Source: Gemmatimonadota bacterium | Lineage (GTDB): Bacteria > Gemmatimonadota > Gemmatimonadetes > Longimicrobiales > RSA9 | Direction of reading: 5' to 3' | Length of the DNA: 11,837 nt | NCBI GenBank assembly: GCA_012027055.1 | Contig: VEPF01000307.1 | Span: forward strand, 1 to 11,837 | Shown here: piece by piece, positions 5,788-11,837 of the stretch | Layout of the letters: the number at the start of each line of letters is the position of its first letter | Numbering within the stretch: the first letter of the stretch is position 1 | Made by a program: the position numbers and the translations under genes | Notes under the pieces: generated by a model | Told to the model about the DNA's origin: nothing | The model's database searches: none | Seen by the model: the letters and a program-made list of their open reading frames with translations, nothing else

Positions 5788-7493
5788 CCGCTCCGCCCGT
5801 CCCGCCGGCGCCAGAGGCCGGACCGCAGGCGGGCGCAGCACCAGACCAGCAGCAACTCGGCAGCCCCGGGGGTGATCCGGCGGTGCTGAGCCTGTTGGAT
5901 GATGCCTGGAGCGGACCCACGGAACTGCGGTGGTTGATGCCGCTGGTGCGGCAGCTGCCCACCCGTGCACCCTGGCTCCTGCAGGGGGTGGGACCGTCGC
6001 GGGGAGCCATCGACCTGGGGTCGGGCCTGGCCCTCGTGTTCGGCATTGTTGCGCCCCGGGAGCTGGCGGCGGAATCCGACCGGGCCCTGACGCCGGACCT
6101 CGGTCTGGGCGCCGGAGTCCGGCCGCTGGCTCTGCTCTCCGCGATTCCCGCTGCGTCGCCGCCGGCAGGCGGCCCCCGATCGCGGGCGGCGCTCGAGCCG
6201 GTGCCCGCGGACGCCGCTCAGCTGGGCATTCCGAGCCTGACCGTGGAGCTGCCGTCAGCCGCGGCGAGCCGGACGGACTCGCTCCTCGGCGTGCTGGCCA
6301 TCGGGCTTGCCGGCCGGGATGCGCTGAGCCAGCGACCGGCCCCCGCCGGTCCGATCGCGGCAAACCCGGGGGGCGCACCCATGCCCGAAACACACGAGCG
6401 TGCCGAGGTGCGGCAGCTTCGCAGTTGGCGCCCGGAACACGCCGACCACAGCCGCGCCGCGGCCGACCCGGCCGGCACGCTGCTCCGGCTGCTGGCGGCG
6501 CGGAGCGGCGCGGGGGACCGGGCGAACCGCCCGGAGCGCCGGCCCGCCGCTGCGGCATCGGTCACGACCGCCGCCAGAACGGTGGTGCTGCCGCTTCCGG
6601 GCAGCGTCCACGCCGTAGGCGCGGCGATCCGGGGCAATGGTCGCTACAGTTACCTGAGCCCGCGGCGAGGCGCCCAGATCGCGGTCGCGGAAGCGGCCCG
6701 GGACCTGGCGTGCACCGGCGTGCGCCCCCGTGCGGTCGCCTGCAGCCTGTGCCATGATACGCCCGGCGAGCCCGGCGCTTCCTATCGGCTTCGCGAGGCG
6801 CTGCTCGGGCTGGGCGAGGCATGTGCGGCGTTTTCGACGCCCCTGGCGACCGGGAACGTGGCGCTGCGCCTGCCGGTGGCCGGCGATCCGGGATGCCCTG
6901 CCCCGCTGGTCGGCATGGTCGGGGTCCTGGAGGCGGTTTCCCGGCAGGTACCGACCGCTTTCCAGGAGGCCGGTGACAGCGTCATCCTGCTGGGCGACAA
7001 CTCCGGCGAGCTGGGCGGGTCGGAGTACCTGCGCGTGGCGCTCGGGATGGTGGCCGGCAGCCCGCCCGCAGTAGACCTGCGCGGCGAGAAGGCGCTGCAG
7101 GAAACCCTGCTGGAGCTGGCTGCCGGGCAGCTGGCCCACAGCGCGCGCGGCTGCTCCCAAGGCGGCCTCGCGGTGTGCCTGGCGGATTGTACCAGTGGCC
7201 CCCCGGCCGAGATCGGGGTGCGCGTGGCGGTCGCCGATCAGTTGCTGGCCGCTGCCGTGTGGTTCGGAGCGGCCCAGGGCCGGGCGGTGAAATCCTGTGC
7301 CGACGGCGCCGCGCCCGGGGTACTGGCGGTCGCCGAGCGGCACGGCGTGCCGGCGCGCATCATCGGCGTGACCGGCGGCAGGCGTCTGGTGCTGGACGGC
7401 GGCGGGGTTCGCATCGATGTGCCGGTGGCACTACTGGCGCCGGACGCACGGGAGGGTATGGTCGAACGGCAGGAGCGGCACGGGCTGGCGTAG
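5784..7493 (+). CDS. PurL-like protein (degenerate FGAM synthase homologue, AIR synthase-related), probable pseudoenzyme
   Basis: Homologue of PurL, which normally makes FGAM from FGAR, ATP and ammonia supplied with PurQ and PurS. This protein has 569 residues against about 740. A Pro/Ala-rich head (1-30) precedes a weak first PurM-N-like domain (about 35-180): LLQGVGPSRGAIDLGSGLALVF and VRPLALLSA still align with PurL. The SEHC motif reads SGPT, and the KIESHNHP motif reads GIVAPREL. The first PurM-C-like domain is missing, replaced by a linker at about 181-265. The second half aligns well throughout: GNGRYSYL (284-291), QIAVAEAARDLACTG (298-312), PLVGMVGVLEAVSR (374-387) and ELGGSEYL (409-416). 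Changes there include NFGNPE to CHDTPG, GNVSLYNE to GNVALRLP, SEGG to SQGG and SESQ to GAAQ. The reading frame is intact. The GTG at 5784 overlaps the pssA stop and has GAGGA at 5773-5777. FGAM synthase activity is unlikely. The true role is unknown. Confidence 0.85.
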   Translation: MTAPPVPPAPEAGPQAGAAPDQQQLGSPGGDPAVLSLLDDAWSGPTELRWLMPLVRQLPTRAPWLLQGVGPSRGAIDLGSGLALVFGIVAPRELAAESDRALTPDLGLGAGVRPLALLSAIPAASPPAGGPRSRAALEPVPADAAQLGIPSLTVELPSAAASRTDSLLGVLAIGLAGRDALSQRPAPAGPIAANPGGAPMPETHERAEVRQLRSWRPEHADHSRAAADPAGTLLRLLAARSGAGDRANRPERRPAAAASVTTAARTVVLPLPGSVHAVGAAIRGNGRYSYLSPRRGAQIAVAEAARDLACTGVRPRAVACSLCHDTPGEPGASYRLREALLGLGEACAAFSTPLATGNVALRLPVAGDPGCPAPLVGMVGVLEAVSRQVPTAFQEAGDSVILLGDNSGELGGSEYLRVALGMVAGSPPAVDLRGEKALQETLLELAAGQLAHSARGCSQGGLAVCLADCTSGPPAEIGVRVAVADQLLAAAVWFGAAQGRAVKSCADGAAPGVLAVAERHGVPARIIGVTGGRRLVLDGGGVRIDVPVALLAPDAREGMVERQERHGLA

Positions 7494-7520
7494 TTCCCCT
7501 CGAGCGGAGTTGGTTTTGCG

Positions 7521-8909
7521 ATGTGCGGGATAGTGGCGATATCCGGAATCGACCGGGCGGCCGAGCACGCCTACCTGGGCCTCTACGCCCTGCAGCACCG
7601 CGGCCAGGAGGCAGCCGGGATCAGCACCGTCGCCGCCGACGGCCAGGCGCACCTGCACAAGGCGCACGGACTCGTGGTCGAGGGCTTCCGGGATGAGACG
7701 CTGCGGCAACTGCCCGGAGACCTGGCGCTCGGACACTCCCGCTATTCCACTGCCGGAGGGGCCGGGCTGGTCAATACCCAGCCCATCGTGGTGCGCTATC
7801 ACGCCGGCGACCTCGCGCTGGTCCACAACGGCAACCTCACCAACGCCGGGACCCTGCGGGATGAACTGGTCCGCGCCGGAGCGCTCTTCCAGACCACGGT
7901 TGACACCGAGGTGATCGTGCACCTGATCGCCCGCTCGCGCGCCGGCAGCGCAGACGAACAGGTGCTGGAAGCGCTCGGCCAGCTGACGGGCGCATTCTCC
8001 GTACTCATCACTGTCGGCCGGACCCTGTACGCCGCGCGTGACCCGTGGGGCTTCCGCCCGCTCATCATGGGCCGCAAGAAGAACGGCTACGTGTTCGCGA
8101 GCGAAAGCTGCGCCCTCGACCTGATCGGGGCCCACGGGCGCTACTCCATCGCCCCCGGCGAGGTGCTCAAGATCGAGGATGGGCGCCTGGAGCGGCTGCC
8201 CGCCCTGCGCGGCGCCGAGCACGCCGCGCCCTGCATCTTCGAGCTGGTCTATTTCGCCCGCCCCGATTCGCGCCTCTGGGACGTCGCCGTGGACCGGGCA
8301 AGACGTGCCTTCGGCAGGCAACTGGCACGCGAGCACCCCGCGCCCGCCGACTGCGTCTTCAGCGTTCCCGACTCCTCCAACTCGGCGGCGCTCGGTTACT
8401 CCGAGGAGAGCGGCATCCCGCTGGAGCTGGGCCTGATCCGCAACCACTATGTTGGCCGTACGTTCATCCACCCCACCCAGCACGGCCGGGACCTGGGCGT
8501 CCGGATCAAGTACAACGCCGTCCGTGAAGTGATCCAGGGCCAGAGTGTGATCGTGACCGACGATTCGCTGGCGCGCGGCACCACCAGTGCCGGGCTGATC
8601 TCTCTCATCCGCGAAGCGGGCGCCCGCGAGATCCACTTCCGGGTGGCCTCCCCGCCAGTCACCCATCCCTGCTACTACGGCATCGATATGCCCACCAAGG
8701 AGGAGCTCATCGGGGCCCGGTTGTCCGTGGAACAGATCCGCCGTCATCTCAAAGTGGACACCCTGGGATACCTCTCGCTCGCAGGCATGCACGCCGCGGT
8801 CGCGGAACACGGACCGTTCTGCGACGCCTGCTTCTCCGGCCACTACCCGTCGCCGCTGGTGGACCTCAAGTACGGCCACCTGGCCGGACGGGACCGCGCC
8901 GATAGTTAG
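7521..8909 (+). CDS. purF: Amidophosphoribosyltransferase (PurF)
   Basis: Committed first step of purine synthesis: PRPP plus glutamine gives 5-phosphoribosylamine. The 462-residue protein has an N-terminal nucleophile glutaminase domain (about 1-235) with Cys2 directly after Met, so no propeptide is apparent. HRGQEAAG (26-33), GHSRYST (71-77), VHNGNLTN (101-108) and VDTEVIVHL (127-135) are present. The phosphoribosyltransferase domain follows, with VPDSSNSAALGY (282-293) and the PRPP loop VIVTDDSLARGTTS (343-356), whose acidic pair and RGTT are intact. Four cysteines at C238, C384, C434 and C437 (PCIFE, PCYYGID, FCDACF) match the iron-sulfur cluster ligands of the Bacillus-type enzyme. Thr346 and Ala351 in the PRPP loop are uncommon but look tolerable. 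The gene starts 27 bases after the PurL-like gene, with GGAG at 7506-7509, and ends the operon. Confidence 0.96.
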   Translation: MCGIVAISGIDRAAEHAYLGLYALQHRGQEAAGISTVAADGQAHLHKAHGLVVEGFRDETLRQLPGDLALGHSRYSTAGGAGLVNTQPIVVRYHAGDLALVHNGNLTNAGTLRDELVRAGALFQTTVDTEVIVHLIARSRAGSADEQVLEALGQLTGAFSVLITVGRTLYAARDPWGFRPLIMGRKKNGYVFASESCALDLIGAHGRYSIAPGEVLKIEDGRLERLPALRGAEHAAPCIFELVYFARPDSRLWDVAVDRARRAFGRQLAREHPAPADCVFSVPDSSNSAALGYSEESGIPLELGLIRNHYVGRTFIHPTQHGRDLGVRIKYNAVREVIQGQSVIVTDDSLARGTTSAGLISLIREAGAREIHFRVASPPVTHPCYYGIDMPTKEELIGARLSVEQIRRHLKVDTLGYLSLAGMHAAVAEHGPFCDACFSGHYPSPLVDLKYGHLAGRDRADS

Positions 8910-8930
8910 CCACCGACTTGTGATATTTAT

Positions 8931-8956
8931 GCGGTGGCCGGGCGACCGGCCGCCGC
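8931..8956 (+). terminator. GC-rich hairpin after purF, possible operon terminator
   Basis: GCGGTGGCCGG (8931-8941) pairs with CCGGCCGCCGC (8946-8956): 11 base pairs including one G-U, closed by a GCGA loop of the GNRA type. It lies 21 bases after the purF stop and would strongly pause or end transcription. No U-run follows (the next bases are GTGTTCGTGG), so intrinsic termination is uncertain. A Rho-assisted or mRNA-stabilising role is also possible. Confidence 0.45.
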
Positions 8957-9001
8957 GTGTTCGTGGCGGCAGCGCGCGCACGACGGCGCGGGCGCTGGGC
9001 A

Positions 9002-9031
9002 TTGCTGGCAGTGGCGCGGGGCCGCTAATCT
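9002..9031 (+). promoter_or_regulatory. Candidate sigma-70-type promoter for ppdK
   Basis: TTGCTG at 9002-9007 and TAATCT at 9026-9031 are separated by 18 bases, a good match to housekeeping -35 and -10 boxes in an otherwise very GC-rich gap. Transcription would begin near 9038, leaving a leader of about 84 bases before the ATG at 9122. The rest of the gap 8910-9121 holds only the hairpin described separately and no credible gene. The call is made by eye. Confidence 0.4.
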
Positions 9032-9038
9032 TAGTGGC
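9021..9038. repeat. 18-base inverted repeat over the ppdK -10 region, possible operator
   Basis: GCCGCTAA (9021-9028), a TC spacer, then TTAGTGGC (9031-9038). Seven of eight positions are complementary and the other is a G-T mismatch. The repeat spans the candidate -10 box, a common place for a dimeric repressor to bind. No regulator gene is in the window, so the binding protein is unknown. Confidence 0.35.
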
Positions 9039-9121
9039 TGTAAGAAGATCGGGAGTCGGCCGCGGGTGGTGCCCTGCCCCGGTCTTGCGGTCCAACCCTG
9101 AACCACGGTGCAGGAGTCAAC

Positions 9122-11767
9122 ATGGCTAGCCGTTTTGTCTATTACTTCGGAAACGGTGTTGCCGACGGCGGCAAAGAGGACAAGGAGCTGCTGGGCGGCA
9201 AGGGGTCCAATCTGGCGGAGATGGTGCGCATTGGGCTGCCGGTGCCGCCGGGCTTCACGATCTCGCCCGAGGTCTGCCGGCTGTATCTGACGGAGAAGCG
9301 CTATCCCGAGGGTCTGAAGGAGCAGGTGAAGGCCGCGCTGGAGCGGCTCGAGGGGGACATGGGCAAGCAGTTCGGCAGCGGTGATTTCCCGCTGCTGGTC
9401 TCGGTGCGGAGCGGCGCGGCCGCCTCCATGCCGGGGATGATGGAGACGATCCTGAACCTGGGCCTGAACGACCAGACGGTCGAAGCGCTGGCGAAGGCGA
9501 CGGACAACGAGCGGTTCGCGTTCGACTCCTACCGGCGTATCATCCAGATGTACTGCGACGAGGTGCTGGGGATCAACGCGAAGGAGTTCGAGAAGCAGCT
9601 CTCCGAGGCCAAGGAGAAGCAGGGTGTGAAGCTGGACATGGAGCTGTCGGCGGCGTCGCTGCGCGAGGTAGTGAAGAACTACAAGGCGCTGGTGGAGGAG
9701 CGGCTGGGGCAGCCGTTCCCGGCCGAGCCGGAAGTGCAGCTGTGGGGCGCGATCGAAGCGGTGTTCCGCTCCTGGAACGCGGACCGCGCGGTCGCCTACC
9801 GGAAGGTGGAGGGGCTGCCGGACACGATGGGCACGGCGGTGAACGTGCAGGTCATGGTGTACGGCAACATGGGCGAGGACTCGGGCACGGGTGTGGCCTT
9901 CACGCGCAACCCGGCCACGGGCGAGAACGCGTTCTTCGGCGAGTTCCTGCTGAACGCGCAGGGCGAGGACGTGGTGGCGGGGATCCGGACGCCGCACAAG
10001 ATCGCGGAAATGGACCGGCTGCTCCCGGCACAGTACCAGGAGCTGGTGCAGCTGCAGCACAAGCTGGAGCAGCACTACGCGGAGATGCAGGACCTGGAGT
10101 TCACGGTGGAGCGCGGCAAGCTGTACATGCTGCAGACGCGGCGCGGCAAGCGCACGGCGGCGGCGGCGGTGAAAGTCGCGGTGGACATGGCCAACGAGGG
10201 GCTGATCGACAAGGCCGAGGCGGTGAAGCGGGTATCGCCGGACCAGCTCGATCAGCTGCTGCACCCGCGGCTCGACCCCAAGGCCAAGCCGGAAGTGGTG
10301 GTGACGGGGCTGCCGGCCTCGCCGGGCGCGGCGAGCGGGCAGGCGTGCTTCGACCCGGACCTGGCGGCCGAGCGGGCCGCGAACGGTGAGAAGGTGATCC
10401 TGATCCGCGAGGAGACGTCGCCTGACGACTTCCACGGCATGGTGGCGGCGAAGGGGCTGGTGACCGCGCGCGGCGGCATGACCTCGCACGCCGCGGTGGT
10501 GGCGCGCGGCATGGGCAAGTGCTGCGTGGTGGGCGCGACCGGGCTGCACATCGACGAGGAGACGCACAGTGCCAGGGGCCCGGGCGGCGAGATCAAGGAC
10601 CGGGACTGGGTGACCGTGGACGGCACCACCGGCCGGATCCTGCAGGGCAAAGTGCCGACCGTCGATCCCGAGATGACCGGCGACTTCAAGACGCTGATGG
10701 AGTGGGCCGACTCGTACCGCGACCTGAAGGTGCGGGCGAACGCGGACACGCCGACGGACGCGAAGAACGCGCGCATGCTGGGCGCCCAGGGCATCGGGCT
10801 GTGCCGGACCGAGCACATGTTCTTCGAGGGCGAGCGGATCCAGGCGGTGCGCGAGATGATCCTGGCGGGCAACGTCGAGGAGCGGCGCGCGGCGCTGGCC
10901 AAGCTGCTGCCCATGCAGCGCGGCGATTTCGAGGGGATCTTCCGCGAGATGGCGGGGCTGCCGGTGACGATCCGGACGCTGGACCCGCCGCTTCACGAGT
11001 TCCTGCCGAACAAGAAGGAAGACCAGGAGGAGTTCGCGAAGAAGGTGGGTCTCTCGACGCAGGCGGTGGCGCGGCTGGTGGAGAAGCACCGCGAGGCGAA
11101 CCCGATGCTCGGCCATCGCGGCTGCCGGCTGGGCCTTACCTACCCGGAGATCACCGAGATGCAGGCGCGGGCGATCTTCGAAGCGGCGGTGAACGTGAGC
11201 AAGGAAGGCATCGATGTGCTGCCCGAGGTCATGATCCCGCTGGTCGGGGACATCAAGGAGCTGGAGCAGCAGCGGGAGATCGTCCTGCGCGTGGCGGAGG
11301 AGGTGCAGCAGGCGAGCGGCATCAAGCTGCACTACCTGATCGGCACCATGATCGCGCTGCCGCGCGCGGCCCTGCTGGCCGCCGAGATCGCGGGGGCGGC
11401 CGAGTTCTTCTCGTTCGGCGCCAACGACCTGGCCCAGGCCACGTACGGGATCTCGCGCGATGACGCGGTGACGTTCCTGCCGCACTACATCGAGGCCGGG
11501 ATTTACAAGCACGACCCGTTCCAGGTGCTGGACCGCAGCGGCGTGGGGCAGCTGGTGGCCATGGCGACGGCGAACGGCCGGAAGACCCGCACCAACCTGA
11601 AGGTGGGCGTGTGCGGCGAGCACGGCGGCGAGCCGAGCTCCGTCGAGTTCTTCCACGACACCGGGCTGGATTACGTGTCCTGCTCGCCGTTCCGGGTGCC
11701 GGTGGCGCGGCTGGCGGCGGCGCACGCGGCGCTGGCGCGCCCCCGGAAGGGCAAGACGCAGGCGTAG
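9122..11767 (+). CDS. ppdK: Pyruvate, phosphate dikinase
   Basis: Reversibly converts pyruvate, ATP and Pi to PEP, AMP and PPi in the cytosol, linking glycolysis and gluconeogenesis. Its 881 residues fit the usual 870-890. The N-terminal ATP-grasp domain (about 1-340) shows LLGGKGSNLAEM (23-34), VSVRSGAAASMPGMMETILN (93-112) and GEDSGTGVAFTRNPATGE (251-268). The central phosphohistidine domain has GGMTSHAAVVARGMGK (451-466) with H456 as the swinging phosphocarrier. The C-terminal PEP/pyruvate barrel has GLCRTEHMFF (559-568), TIRTLDPPLHEFLP (616-629), GHRGCRLGLTYPEI (664-677) and C831 in VCGEHGGEPSSVEF. The barrel motif normally written FGTNDLTQ reads FGANDLAQ here (765-772), an unusual pair of Thr-to-Ala changes. 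The ATG at 9122 has AGGAG at 9112-9116. No PPDK regulatory protein gene is seen nearby. The gene probably has its own promoter. Confidence 0.97.
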   Translation: MASRFVYYFGNGVADGGKEDKELLGGKGSNLAEMVRIGLPVPPGFTISPEVCRLYLTEKRYPEGLKEQVKAALERLEGDMGKQFGSGDFPLLVSVRSGAAASMPGMMETILNLGLNDQTVEALAKATDNERFAFDSYRRIIQMYCDEVLGINAKEFEKQLSEAKEKQGVKLDMELSAASLREVVKNYKALVEERLGQPFPAEPEVQLWGAIEAVFRSWNADRAVAYRKVEGLPDTMGTAVNVQVMVYGNMGEDSGTGVAFTRNPATGENAFFGEFLLNAQGEDVVAGIRTPHKIAEMDRLLPAQYQELVQLQHKLEQHYAEMQDLEFTVERGKLYMLQTRRGKRTAAAAVKVAVDMANEGLIDKAEAVKRVSPDQLDQLLHPRLDPKAKPEVVVTGLPASPGAASGQACFDPDLAAERAANGEKVILIREETSPDDFHGMVAAKGLVTARGGMTSHAAVVARGMGKCCVVGATGLHIDEETHSARGPGGEIKDRDWVTVDGTTGRILQGKVPTVDPEMTGDFKTLMEWADSYRDLKVRANADTPTDAKNARMLGAQGIGLCRTEHMFFEGERIQAVREMILAGNVEERRAALAKLLPMQRGDFEGIFREMAGLPVTIRTLDPPLHEFLPNKKEDQEEFAKKVGLSTQAVARLVEKHREANPMLGHRGCRLGLTYPEITEMQARAIFEAAVNVSKEGIDVLPEVMIPLVGDIKELEQQREIVLRVAEEVQQASGIKLHYLIGTMIALPRAALLAAEIAGAAEFFSFGANDLAQATYGISRDDAVTFLPHYIEAGIYKHDPFQVLDRSGVGQLVAMATANGRKTRTNLKVGVCGEHGGEPSSVEFFHDTGLDYVSCSPFRVPVARLAAAHAALARPRKGKTQA

Positions 11768-11768
11768 C

Positions 11769-11789
11769 CCCGGAGCCGTTCGGCCCGGG
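11769..11789 (+). terminator. Possible hairpin terminator after ppdK
   Basis: CCCGG, a bulged A, GCC, a GTTC loop, then GGC and CCGGG form an eight-pair stem two bases after the ppdK stop. Only TT follows before GCTGGGG, so this is a weak intrinsic terminator at best. The remaining bases to 11837 become more AT-rich (GATAACTTTG) and show no gene. Confidence 0.35.
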
Positions 11790-11837
11790 TTGCTGGGGCA
11801 CCCGTGGCCGGATAACTTTGGGGATGGGAAACGATTC

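Noticed and set aside
4804..6558. 584-codon minus-strand open frame across pssA and the PurL-like gene
   Set aside because: Low-complexity Pro/Arg/Ala composition, no domain, and fully covered by plus-strand genes with clear homology. Similar minus-strand frames at 216-1640, 2445-3875 and 7431-9095 were rejected for the same reason.
7521..8909. Possibility that PurF is also degenerate
   Set aside because: Cys2, the glutaminase residues, the DD and RGTT of the PRPP loop and all four iron-sulfur cysteines are present. Thr346 and Ala351 are mild deviations, and forms such as VPDSSNSAA and KYN occur in other PurF subgroups.
8920..9129. Small 69-codon plus-strand frame in the purF-ppdK gap
   Set aside because: It runs through the hairpin and candidate promoter, ends past the ppdK start, has Arg/Gly-rich composition and no convincing ribosome binding site.
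8927..11725. Very long open frame (932 codons) on the minus strand opposite ppdK
   Set aside because: It mirrors ppdK codon by codon, is extremely rich in Arg, His, Leu and Gln, and resembles no family. GC-rich codon bias leaves few stops on the opposite strand.
1..11837. CRISPR arrays, tRNA or rRNA genes, insertion sequences, phage or defence genes
   Set aside because: No direct-repeat arrays, RNA gene signatures, transposase motifs or terminal repeats were seen by eye on either strand. The region reads as housekeeping metabolism.

Overview
This is a high-GC bacterial window in which every gene lies on the plus strand. It holds the end of one long, tightly packed operon (1-8909), then a 212-base gap and one monocistronic-looking gene (9122-11767). 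The lineage cannot be proved from sequence alone. The GC-rich codon use, the gene order truA-tal-htrA-purB-purC-pssA-...-purF and the style of the proteins suggest Gemmatimonadota or a relative (inference).

Layout. 8-316: C-terminal part of tRNA pseudouridine synthase TruA, with an in-frame TAG just upstream at 5-7. 300-950: small transaldolase of the TalC/FSA class. 991-2460: HtrA/DegP-type serine protease with two PDZ domains. 2466-3935: adenylosuccinate lyase PurB of the long, human-like type. 3932-4888: SAICAR synthetase PurC of the long type. 4885-5787: phosphatidylserine synthase PssA. 5784-7493: a PurL-like protein that has lost the enzyme's signature motifs and one of its four domains. 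7521-8909: amidophosphoribosyltransferase PurF. 8910-9121: intergenic region with a strong GC hairpin and a candidate promoter overlapped by an inverted repeat. 9122-11767: pyruvate phosphate dikinase PpdK. 11768-11837: a possible terminator hairpin.

How the genes work together. PurF, PurC and PurB carry out steps 1, 7 and 8 of IMP synthesis, and PurB also acts in AMP synthesis. TalC feeds the pentose phosphate pool that supplies PRPP to PurF. Three junctions use 4-base ATGA/GTGA overlaps (purB/purC, purC/pssA, pssA/purL-like) and the others are 5-40 bases or a 17-base overlap, so translation is probably coupled. PpdK interconverts pyruvate and PEP with ATP, Pi, AMP and PPi, and appears to have its own promoter.

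The most unusual item is the PurL-like protein at 5784-7493. It sits where purS-purQ-purL would be expected before purF. Its reading frame is intact and its start is coupled to pssA. However, the SEHC and SHNHP motifs are gone, several acidic residues of the second half are replaced, and the first PurM-C-like domain is replaced by a Pro/Ala/Arg-rich linker. It looks like a maintained pseudoenzyme rather than a working FGAM synthase.
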